From JBHJGU01 sp050331475 (GTDB lineage Bacteria > Pseudomonadota > Alphaproteobacteria > Caulobacterales > Maricaulaceae): DNA of 58,364 nucleotides. Every line of letters begins with the position of its first letter. Position 1 is the stretch's first letter. The translations under genes were made by a program, and so were the position numbers. Positions 51,780-58,364 of the stretch are shown one piece after another. The stretch covers positions 1 to 58,364 of the forward strand of contig JBHJGU010000007.1 of the NCBI GenBank assembly GCA_050331475.1, read 5' to 3'. The notes beneath the pieces are model-generated. The model ran no database searches, was not told where the DNA came from, and saw only the letters and a program-made list of their open reading frames with translations.

Positions 51780-53243
51780 TCAGTCCAACCCGAGTTTTTG
51801 CGTGAGCAATTGATTGACCGCTTGAGGGTTAGCCTTCCCGCCTGAGGCTTTCATGACTTGGCCGACAAACCATCCCATGGTTTTCGGCTTCACCTTAACT
51901 TGCTCAACCTGCGCCGGATTAGCGGCCATGATGTCGTCGATGATCTTTTCAATGGCGCCGGTGTCGGTGACCTGCTTGAGCCCTTCGCGCTCGACAATCA
52001 TCCCGGGCGCCTCCCCGCTCTCAGCCATTTTTTCAAACACCGTCTTGGCGAGCTTGCCCGATAAAGTGCCGTCGGAGATGAGATCGACGAGCGCGCCCAA
52101 ATCCTCCGCAGACACGGGGCTGGTCTCCACATCCAGGCCTTGCTTGTTCAGATAGCCGAACAGCTCCACCGTCACCCACGTCACGGCGAGCTTAGCATCG
52201 CGACCCTTTGCGACGTTTTCGAAATAAGCCGCGCGAGCCTTATCCGCCGCCAACACGCCCGCGTCGTACTCGGTTAAGCCGAAGTCTCTGACGAAACGGC
52301 GCTTCTTGGCGTCGGGCAGTTCAGGAAGGTCGGCCTTGATGCGCGCCACAAAGGCGGGGTCGAGATTGAGCGGCAACAGGTCCGGGTCGGGGAAGTACCG
52401 ATAGTCATGGGCCTCTTCTTTCGAGCGCATGGACCGGGTCTCGCCTTTGCCCGGGTCATAGAGCCGGGTTTCCTGGTCGATGCGCCCGCCGTCTTCAAGG
52501 ATGGCGATAAGCCGGCGCGCTTCGGTCTCAATGGCTTGGGCGACAAAGCGCATGGAGTTGACGTTCTTGATTTCACACCGCGTGCCTAATGCGTCCCCCG
52601 GTTTGCGCACCGGGACATTCACGTCCGCACGCATCTGCCCCTTTTCCATGTCCCCATCGCACGTGCCCAGATAGCGGACCAGATTGCGCAGCTTTTTCAA
52701 AAACGCAGCGCCCTCCGCCGGCGCGCGCAAGTCCGGCTTGGAGACGATCTCCATCAAGGCCACGCCCGAGCGGTTGAGATCCACAAAGGTCGCCTTGGGA
52801 TCGAGATCGTGGATCGACTTGCCCGCGTCCTGTTCAAGGTGGATGCGCTCAATACGCACCTCGATGGTTGAGCCGTCGTCGAGCTCAACCTCCAAAACCC
52901 CTTCCCCCACAATCGGGTGCGCGTATTGGGAGATTTGATAACCCTGGGGCAGGTCGGGGTAGAAATAATTCTTCCGATCAAAGCGGGAGTAGAGATTGAT
53001 CTCCGCGTTCAGCCCCAATCCAGTACGGACGGCTTGCTCGACGCACATCTCATTTAACACCGGCAACATGCCCGGCATGGCCGCGTCGACCAGGCTGACA
53101 TGAGAATTCGGCGCGCCGCCATATTCCGTGGACGCCCCGGAGAACAGCTTGGACTGGCTGGCGACTTGGGCGTGGACCTCCATGCCGACCGCGACCTCCC
53201 AGTCATGGTGGGCGCCAGGGATCAAATAACGAGGGGCGGTCAT
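51780..53243 (-). CDS. gatB: Aspartyl/glutamyl-tRNA(Asn/Gln) amidotransferase subunit B
   Basis: A 487-aa subunit of GatCAB, which turns Glu-tRNA(Gln) and Asp-tRNA(Asn) into the correct amides. It starts DWEVAVGMEVHAQVASQSKLFSGAS near 16-40, has YFYPDLPQGYQISQY near 92-106, GDMEKGQMRADVNVPVRKPGD near 195-215 and RSKEEAHDYRYFPDPDLLPL near 275-294, and the YqeY-like tail. The ATG at 53243 gives the normal start with GGAG seven bases upstream. Confidence 0.96.
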   Translation of the reverse strand: MTAPRYLIPGAHHDWEVAVGMEVHAQVASQSKLFSGASTEYGGAPNSHVSLVDAAMPGMLPVLNEMCVEQAVRTGLGLNAEINLYSRFDRKNYFYPDLPQGYQISQYAHPIVGEGVLEVELDDGSTIEVRIERIHLEQDAGKSIHDLDPKATFVDLNRSGVALMEIVSKPDLRAPAEGAAFLKKLRNLVRYLGTCDGDMEKGQMRADVNVPVRKPGDALGTRCEIKNVNSMRFVAQAIETEARRLIAILEDGGRIDQETRLYDPGKGETRSMRSKEEAHDYRYFPDPDLLPLNLDPAFVARIKADLPELPDAKKRRFVRDFGLTEYDAGVLAADKARAAYFENVAKGRDAKLAVTWVTVELFGYLNKQGLDVETSPVSAEDLGALVDLISDGTLSGKLAKTVFEKMAESGEAPGMIVEREGLKQVTDTGAIEKIIDDIMAANPAQVEQVKVKPKTMGWFVGQVMKASGGKANPQAVNQLLTQKLGLD

Positions 53244-53399
53244 GGGCGGAGCTCCGAAACGGGTATCGCGCCTTTTGCATAAGCGGTTTTTCGCGCGCGG
53301 CAAGCGGGAGGCTGAGGATGGGAGCCCTGGCTGCGCCCGTAACCGGGCCCAGGGTCGGCGAGGCTGGCGGCGGCCGCGGATATCGGCTAGCTAAAGATA

Positions 53400-54140
53400 A
53401 TGCGTTTACACCTTGCAGCCTGGCCAGAAATCGAAGCGTATCTTGAACGCTCGACCGGCATCGTCATTCCCATCGGCTCCACCGAACAGCACGGACCGAA
53501 CGGGCTTTTAGGCACCGACGCGCTATGTCCGGAAATCATTGCGTGGGAAGCGGAGAAACCCGCCCCCGATTTGCTGATCGCGCCAACGTTTAACGTGGGC
53601 ATGGCCCAGCACCATATGGCGTTTCCTGGCTCGATCACCTTGCGGCCCTCCACCATGATCGCCGCGATTGGGGACTGGATCGACAGCCTGACCCGGTCCG
53701 GCTTCACCCGATTGTTCTTCCTCAACGGCCATGGCGGCAATGTCGCCACCATCGAGGCGGCGTTTGCCGAAGCCTATGCGGAGTGGAGCTTGTCGGCGGA
53801 GTCCGCGCCTTACGCCTGTAAGCTCTGTAATTGGTGGGATTTGCCAGGGATTGCGCGGCTATGCGAACGCATGTTCCCGCGCGGGCATGGCATGCACGCC
53901 ACCCCGTCGGAAGTCTCGGTCACCTATTGGGCCTATCCTGAGCATCAGAAACAGGTGAACCTCGCCCCGGAAATCGCGCCCAGCGGGCCGATCCGAGACG
54001 CTGCGGACTATCGTGCGCGCTTTCCCGACGGGCGGATCGGCTCAAACCCGGGCTTGGCGACGCCGGAGCTGGGCGGGGAAATCGTCACCGCCGCCAAAGC
54101 TGCGCTGGTTGACGCCGCGCGCGGGTTCTTCGCGAGCTAA
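53400..54140 (+). CDS. Creatininase family amidohydrolase
   Basis: A 246-aa metal-dependent amidohydrolase. Ligands lie in GSTEQHGPNGLLGTD (Glu29, His31, Asp40) and FFLNGHGGNVATI near 108-120; RGHGMHATPSEVSVT near 158-172 holds a further His and Glu. Family members act on creatinine, formamidopyrimidines (FAPy step of riboflavin/F420 synthesis) or mycofactocin peptides. Neighbours do not point to a substrate. Overlaps the stop of convergent gpsA by four bases. Confidence 0.85.
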   Translation: MRLHLAAWPEIEAYLERSTGIVIPIGSTEQHGPNGLLGTDALCPEIIAWEAEKPAPDLLIAPTFNVGMAQHHMAFPGSITLRPSTMIAAIGDWIDSLTRSGFTRLFFLNGHGGNVATIEAAFAEAYAEWSLSAESAPYACKLCNWWDLPGIARLCERMFPRGHGMHATPSEVSVTYWAYPEHQKQVNLAPEIAPSGPIRDAADYRARFPDGRIGSNPGLATPELGGEIVTAAKAALVDAARGFFAS

Positions 54141-55138
54141 CCCCCCTCCGCCCGGAACGGTCGCGACAACAGCCCCGTGATCGCCGCCTCCACGCTCAGC
54201 GCGCCAGAAACGATGTCCGCCACCGCTTGGCACACCGGCATGTCCACGCCGTACCGCTGGGCGAGCGCCGTGACGCCGGGTGCTGTGGCGACGCCTTCGG
54301 TCACCGCTTGGCGGGCGTTAAGAATGGCGTCCAGCGGCTCGCCACGGCCTAGCGCCAGCCCACAGGACATATTGCGCGATTGTGGGCTCGAACACGTCAG
54401 CACCAAATCGCCTAAGCCGCAGAGCCCGTTAAGCGTTTCCGGTTTCGCGCCCATCGCCGCGCCCAACCGGACCATCTCCGCAAAGCCGCGGGTGAGCAAA
54501 GCGGCGTGGGCGGACTTGCCCAGTCCCTTGCCCTCCGCCACGCCGCACGCAATGGCGAGCACATTCTTCACCGCGCCGCCCACTTCCGCCCCGACCAGAT
54601 CGTCGCTGGCGTAGGGGCGGAATTCTGGCCGGCCCAAGGCCGAGATCAAATCCGCGCGCAGCTCCGCCTCCGGACACGCCAGGGTGACGGCCGTGGGCAG
54701 GCCGCGGGCCACGTCAATGGCGAAGCTGGGCCCGGAGAGCGCGGCCGCGCGCGCCTGGGGCAGAGTTTCTGCGAGCACTTGGCTCATCAGGGTCCAACTT
54801 CCCCGCTCCACCCCCTTCGCGCACAAGACAATTGGCAAATCCGGCGTCGCGAACGGCGCAAACGCCTGCAACGCGGCGCGCATGTGCTGGGCGGGAACCA
54901 CGGCGAGCACCGCGTCGCATCGGGCGAGATCGGCAAGCGCGGTCGTCGCGCGCACGGTGTCGCTTAGCCGGGCGTCGGGCAGAAAGACCGCGTTGCGGTG
55001 ATCGGTGTTGACGCTGTGCGCCACCTCGGCCTCACGGGCCCATAGGGTGATCGAGCGGCCTGCGCGCGCCGCGGCTTCGGCCAGCGCCGTGCCCCATGCG
55101 CCCGCGCCGAACACGCCAATGGTTTTGATCACACTCAT
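54137..55138 (-). CDS. gpsA: Glycerol-3-phosphate dehydrogenase [NAD(P)+]
   Basis: A 333-aa enzyme that reduces dihydroxyacetone phosphate to sn-glycerol 3-phosphate for phospholipids. GVFGAGAWGTALA near 8-20 binds NAD(P), VLCAKGVERG near 104-113 and GGAVKNVLAIACG near 187-199 supply active-site lysines, and GLGDLVLTCSSPQSRN near 247-262 is the C-domain mark. It follows tsaD with overlapping ATGA, a conserved pair in this class. Confidence 0.95.
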   Translation of the reverse strand: MSVIKTIGVFGAGAWGTALAEAAARAGRSITLWAREAEVAHSVNTDHRNAVFLPDARLSDTVRATTALADLARCDAVLAVVPAQHMRAALQAFAPFATPDLPIVLCAKGVERGSWTLMSQVLAETLPQARAAALSGPSFAIDVARGLPTAVTLACPEAELRADLISALGRPEFRPYASDDLVGAEVGGAVKNVLAIACGVAEGKGLGKSAHAALLTRGFAEMVRLGAAMGAKPETLNGLCGLGDLVLTCSSPQSRNMSCGLALGRGEPLDAILNARQAVTEGVATAPGVTALAQRYGVDMPVCQAVADIVSGALSVEAAITGLLSRPFRAEGG

Positions 55139-56277
55139 GCTTTCGGTCCTTTGCGCCCCGCGCCTAAAGCGGGGTCGGCGTCCGCGCGCGTTTGGTCAAG
55201 CGGCCAGCGCGGTCGGGCGGGAGCGTCTAAATCATCAACCCAGCCGCGCGCGAGCCGCATGGCGCCGGCCAGGGCGATCATGGCGGCGTTGTCGGTGCAC
55301 CATTTCAACGGCGGGGCGAGGTAATCCAAACCGCGGGCCTGAGCCTCGACCTTCAGCCGGGCGCGGATTTCGCCGTTCGCCGCGACGCCGCCGGCCACGA
55401 CAAATGTTCGCGCCCGATCGCCATAGGCGGCTTGGTACCGATCCATGGCTTGACCCGCGCGGTGGGCGAGAACGTCCGCCGCGGCGCGTTGAAAACTCGC
55501 GCAGACATCGGCCTTGTCCGCGTCATGGCGTCGCGACCGCTCCCACGCGCGGCGCACCGCCGTCTTCAATCCGGCGAAGGAGAAGTCCAGCCCCGGCTTG
55601 TCTAAAAGCGGTCGCGGTAGGTCGAACGCGGTGGGGTCGCCGCGCAGAGCCCAAGCCTCCACATGCGGGCCGCCGGGGAAGCCCAAACCCAGCAGCTTGG
55701 CGGTCTTGTCGAAGGCCTCCCCCACCGCGTCATCGATGGTCGAACCCCACCGAACGACCCGGCCCACATCCTCCACCACGAGGATTTGCGCATGACCGCC
55801 AGAGACCAGAAGCAGGAGATAGGGAAAGCGCGGCGTGTCCGTGAGAAAGGGCGAAAGGGCGTGTCCCTCCAAATGGTTGACTGCGATCAGCGGCAGGTCG
55901 TGCGCGTAAGCGATCGCCTTCGCGCTTAGAAGCCCCGCCATCACCCCGCCGATCAGCCCCGGCCCGGCCGTGGCGGCGACGCCGTCTAACACCGCCCAGT
56001 CCGCGCCGGACTCGGCCATGGCTTGGGCGATGACGCCATCGAGTTTTTCCGCATGGGCCCGGGCGGCGATTTCCGGCACCACCCCGCCATAGGGCGCGTG
56101 CGCGTCGATTTGATCGGCGACCACGTCGCTGAGCACCCTCGCCCCGTCTGTCTCCGACCAGGCGACAAGCGCGGCGGCGGTCTCGTCACAGCTCGACTCG
56201 ACGCCTAAGACCAGGCGCGCGTCGCCCTGGGGCCGAATGGCCGCTTGTGCGGACGCGGCGTTTTGGTTCTGTGTCAT
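55135..56277 (-). CDS. tsaD: tRNA N6-threonylcarbamoyladenosine transferase
   Basis: A 380-aa enzyme that moves threonylcarbamoyl to A37 of ANN-reading tRNAs. VLGVESSCDETAAALV near 24-39, the metal site HLEGHALSPF near 137-146, LLLLVSGGHAQI and STIDDAVGEAFDKTAKLLGL near 177-196, and VAGGVAANGEIR are all present. The C-terminal ~30 residues are a poorly conserved tail. The ATG at 56277 lies 29 bases from the divergent hemC start. Confidence 0.95.
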   Translation of the reverse strand: MTQNQNAASAQAAIRPQGDARLVLGVESSCDETAAALVAWSETDGARVLSDVVADQIDAHAPYGGVVPEIAARAHAEKLDGVIAQAMAESGADWAVLDGVAATAGPGLIGGVMAGLLSAKAIAYAHDLPLIAVNHLEGHALSPFLTDTPRFPYLLLLVSGGHAQILVVEDVGRVVRWGSTIDDAVGEAFDKTAKLLGLGFPGGPHVEAWALRGDPTAFDLPRPLLDKPGLDFSFAGLKTAVRRAWERSRRHDADKADVCASFQRAAADVLAHRAGQAMDRYQAAYGDRARTFVVAGGVAANGEIRARLKVEAQARGLDYLAPPLKWCTDNAAMIALAGAMRLARGWVDDLDAPARPRWPLDQTRADADPALGAGRKGPKA

Positions 56278-56306
56278 GGTGTTTGGGTAATCAGGAGCGC
56301 GATCAG

Positions 56307-57266
56307 GTGCAACGGCGGTTTCGGATCGGCACGCGGGGTTCACCTCTCGCGATGTGGCAGGCGCGGTGGGCGCAAACCCTGCTGAGCGAGGCGTTAGGCC
56401 TCGACCCAGAGGGCGTACCCATCACCGTCATCAAGACCACGGGGGATGCGATTACCGACCGGCGTTTGGCGGAAGCCGGGGGCAAAGGCCTGTTCGCCAA
56501 GGAGTTAGAGCTCGCCCTCTTGGACGACGACATCGACATCGCGGTGCATTCCTGCAAGGACTTACCCACGCGACTTCCCGCAGCGCTCGCGTTCGCCGCC
56601 GCTTTACCCCGCGCGGATCCGCGTGATGTCCTGATCTCGAAAACCGGCGCGCAATCGGTCCATGACCTCCCTCAAGGCGCCCGAGTGGGCACCGCCAGCC
56701 GACGCCGGGAAGCCATGGCCCGGCGGCTCCGGCCCGACCTTGAGATCGATCTGTTGCGCGGCAATGTGCAAACCCGCATCGACAAAGTGCTCGATGGACC
56801 GTTCGACGCCACCTTCCTCGCCGCCGCCGGTCTGAAACGGCTCGGCCATCAGGTCGGCGCGCCCCTCGCGCTCGCTGATTGGCTACCCGCGGCCACCCAA
56901 GGCATTGTCGCCTTTGAAATCCGCGCCGACGATGCGGAGGCGCAGGCGCTGTGTGCGCGGGTGGAGTGCCGGGACACCGCCATCGCGGCGGCTGCGGAGC
57001 GCGGTTTTCTCGACGCCTTAGACGGCTCGTGCGAGACCCCGATCGGCGCGCTCGCAGAGATCGACGGCGATCATTTGCGATTCCGGGGCGAAGCGCTGAG
57101 CCATGACGGCGCTCAGGTCTGGGCGCGGGCGGAGGACAGGCGCTTAGGCGCCGAAGCGAAGGCGGAGGCCCGTGCGCTGGGCCAGGCTTTGGGAAAGGCG
57201 ATCCGGGCGGAGGCCGGGGAGGCGTTCCCGCTCGACGTGCTGTCGCCGCCGCCAAGGCCTGCGTGA
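56307..57266 (+). CDS. hemC: Porphobilinogen deaminase (hydroxymethylbilane synthase)
   Basis: A 319-aa enzyme that joins four porphobilinogen units in haem synthesis. RIGTRGSPLAMWQA at the start, TTGDAITDRRLAEAGGKGLFAKELE near 44-68, VHSCKDLP near 80-87 and Cys242 in LDGSCETPIGAL, which holds the dipyrromethane cofactor. The GTG at 56307 is chosen: GGAG lies nine bases before and the protein then starts like its family. It overlaps hemD by four bases (GTGA). Confidence 0.95.
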   Translation: MQRRFRIGTRGSPLAMWQARWAQTLLSEALGLDPEGVPITVIKTTGDAITDRRLAEAGGKGLFAKELELALLDDDIDIAVHSCKDLPTRLPAALAFAAALPRADPRDVLISKTGAQSVHDLPQGARVGTASRRREAMARRLRPDLEIDLLRGNVQTRIDKVLDGPFDATFLAAAGLKRLGHQVGAPLALADWLPAATQGIVAFEIRADDAEAQALCARVECRDTAIAAAAERGFLDALDGSCETPIGALAEIDGDHLRFRGEALSHDGAQVWARAEDRRLGAEAKAEARALGQALGKAIRAEAGEAFPLDVLSPPPRPA

Positions 57267-57991
57267 GAGGTGTTTTAGTGACCCGCGCCGAACCCGGCGC
57301 GACGGAAACGGCCAAGCGGATCGAAGCCCTCGGCCTGCGCGCGGTCATTGCGCCCATGCTGGAAATTGAACCGCTGCCGGCGCCGGAGCTTGGCGACGCA
57401 GCGATCCAGGCGGTGTGTTTTACCAGTCAGAACGGGGTTCGCACCTTCGCCCAGGCCTACCGCCACCGTCCGCAAGCGCTCTGCGTCGGCGCGGCGACGG
57501 CTGAGGCCGCAGCAGCGGCCGGGTTTGACCCGATTTGGTCAGCTGAGGGCGATGTTGACGCCCTCGCCACTCTCGCGCTGGCGCGGCTCGATCCGAGTTT
57601 CGGCCGGGTTGTCCACGCTGCGGGCGAGGCGCGGGTCGGGGACTTGGCGGGTCGGCTACACAGCGCGGGCTTTCAAGCGCAGACCGTGACGCTTTATGCC
57701 GCGCACCCGGCCGAGACGTTTTCCGAACGGGTGCGCGAGGCGCTTGTCCGGGGCGAAATCGCCGCTGTGCTGGGTCATTCTAAGCGGGGTTTGGCGCGCT
57801 TTGTGGCGTTATACCGCAATTGGCGGCAGGCGGCGGACTTGCCGCGCCCGGCAGCGATCTGCATAAGCCCGCGGGTGGCGGAAGCTGCGGACCCGGCGGT
57901 GTTCGCTCAGGTGCGGATCGCTGAACACCCTGATGAAACGGCGCTGTTGGCGCGCCTTAGCGACGGTGAACCGAGGCAATCCGACGCTTGA
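57263..57991 (+). CDS. hemD: Uroporphyrinogen-III synthase
   Basis: A 242-aa enzyme that closes and inverts ring D of hydroxymethylbilane. The sequence is weakly conserved, as usual for HemD: VLVTRAEPGATETAKRIEALG, AVCFTSQNGVRTF near 50-62, and AVLGHSKRGLARFVALYRN near 170-188. GTG start inside the hemC stop, so the two are translationally coupled. Context with hemC makes the call firm. Confidence 0.92.
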   Translation: MRGVLVTRAEPGATETAKRIEALGLRAVIAPMLEIEPLPAPELGDAAIQAVCFTSQNGVRTFAQAYRHRPQALCVGAATAEAAAAAGFDPIWSAEGDVDALATLALARLDPSFGRVVHAAGEARVGDLAGRLHSAGFQAQTVTLYAAHPAETFSERVREALVRGEIAAVLGHSKRGLARFVALYRNWRQAADLPRPAAICISPRVAEAADPAVFAQVRIAEHPDETALLARLSDGEPRQSDA

Positions 57992-58041
57992 GCGCACGGA
58001 CGAGGCGGGTAGAGTGCGCGCGGGGCGAGCCAGAAAGAGCA

Positions 58042-58364
58042 ATGACAAACGAACCCAAGGATCGCGAGTCTGAGACGACGGACGTCGAGCCGGATCCGAC
58101 AGCCGCAACAGACGCGGAGGCGCGCCAGCAAGCCGCCGAGGAACGGCGCGACATGATGTTTGGCGATCAGGGTGAAACACCGGCGTCCGAAGGCGAACCC
58201 ACCGCGGAACCAACTGCCGAGGAACCGGCTCCTGCGGACGAACCCGCCGCGGAAGCCCCGGCCGACCAACCCGAGCCCACCGACGACTCCGCCGCCGACG
58301 CCCAGGACGACCAACCCGAACCCACCGACGACACCGCCGCCGCCGCCCCGGCCCACGAGCCAGA
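58042..58364 (+). CDS. N-terminal part of a probable Mic60/mitofilin-like membrane protein (cut by window end)
   Basis: From ATG at 58042 an acidic Glu/Asp/Pro/Ala-rich stretch of about 107 residues runs to the edge with no hydrophobic segment yet. In Alphaproteobacteria a Mic60 homologue with an N-terminal acidic region, one membrane helix and a coiled coil is encoded directly after hemD; the position and composition fit. The mitofilin domain itself is outside the window, so this is inference from context. Ribosome site weak (AAAGAG). Confidence 0.55.
   Translation, partial: MTNEPKDRESETTDVEPDPTAATDAEARQQAAEERRDMMFGDQGETPASEGEPTAEPTAEEPAPADEPAAEAPADQPEPTDDSAADAQDDQPEPTDDTAAAAPAHEP
58264..58353 (+). 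repeat. 45-base tandem repeat, two copies, in the acidic N-terminal region
   Basis: Two units of 45 bases start at 58264 and 58309; each begins GACCAACCCGA and encodes a DQPEPTDD-(S/T)-AA-type segment. The second copy has a few changes and runs almost to the window edge, so more copies may follow. In-frame repeats here would change the length of the flexible linker. Confidence 0.7.

Noticed and set aside
1..58364. CRISPR arrays, tRNA or rRNA genes, insertion sequences, integrases
   Set aside because: None found by eye: no regularly spaced repeats, no cloverleaf-like sequence recognised, no transposase or integrase motif.

Overview
The window is GC-rich DNA of alphaproteobacterial type. The class call rests on familiar gene order: sdhC-sdhD-sdhA...sdhB, ubiE-ubiB...coaBC...dut, gpsA-tsaD divergent from hemC-hemD, and, at the right edge, the acidic start of a protein placed where the alphaproteobacterial Mic60/mitofilin-like gene lies. 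The order is less certain; a Caulobacterales/Hyphomonadaceae-like host is a guess. No rRNA, tRNA, CRISPR array, transposase or integrase gene was seen.

Layout. (1) 1-3.9 kb: a Cache-type sensor gene cut by an in-frame TGA, an ArsC-type arsenate reductase, a GH1-fold protein without the usual catalytic glutamates, a single-domain response regulator and a methyltransferase. (2) 3.9-8.7 kb: the succinate dehydrogenase operon, unusual in carrying two uncharacterised genes between sdhA and sdhB. (3) 9-18.8 kb: a SUKH-like gene of lower GC, a DUF885 peptidase, a DUF1800/DUF1501 pair, a CitE-like lyase, a pyridoxal kinase-DUF429 fusion and an FrhB-family iron-sulphur protein. (4) 18.8-29 kb: core metabolism (ubiE, ubiB, coaBC, dut, cysK, glutathionyl-hydroquinone reductase), interrupted between coaBC and dut by an AT-richer gene for a predicted YopT-type (C58) cysteine protease. 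(5) 29-50 kb: a type VI secretion (T6SS) locus, all on the minus strand: clpV, hcp, vgrG, PAAR, an unknown gene, a second hcp, fha, tssJ, tssK, tssL-OmpA, tssM, tagF, pppA, a LysM lipoprotein, ppkA, a polysaccharide deacetylase lipoprotein and an Ala-rich exported protein. (6) 50-58.4 kb: a methyltransferase with a regulatory domain, gatB, a creatininase-family protein, gpsA, tsaD, hemC, hemD and the start of the Mic60-like gene.

How the genes work together. The T6SS locus has the membrane complex (TssJ/L/M), TssK, the unfoldase ClpV, the tube and spike (two Hcp, VgrG, PAAR) and the threonine-phosphorylation switch (PpkA, PppA, Fha, TagF). It has no tssB, tssC, tssE, tssF, tssG or tssA, so sheath and most baseplate genes must lie elsewhere or be absent. 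ppkA is split by an in-frame amber codon exactly where kinases of this family usually carry a glutamine, so the phosphorylation switch may be broken, suppressed, or misread in this sequence.

Most notable: the YopT-like protease island, the amber-split ppkA, cell-wall-directed lipoproteins translationally coupled to ppkA, the unknown genes inside the sdh operon, the PdxK-DUF429 fusion and the GH1 protein with substituted catalytic residues.
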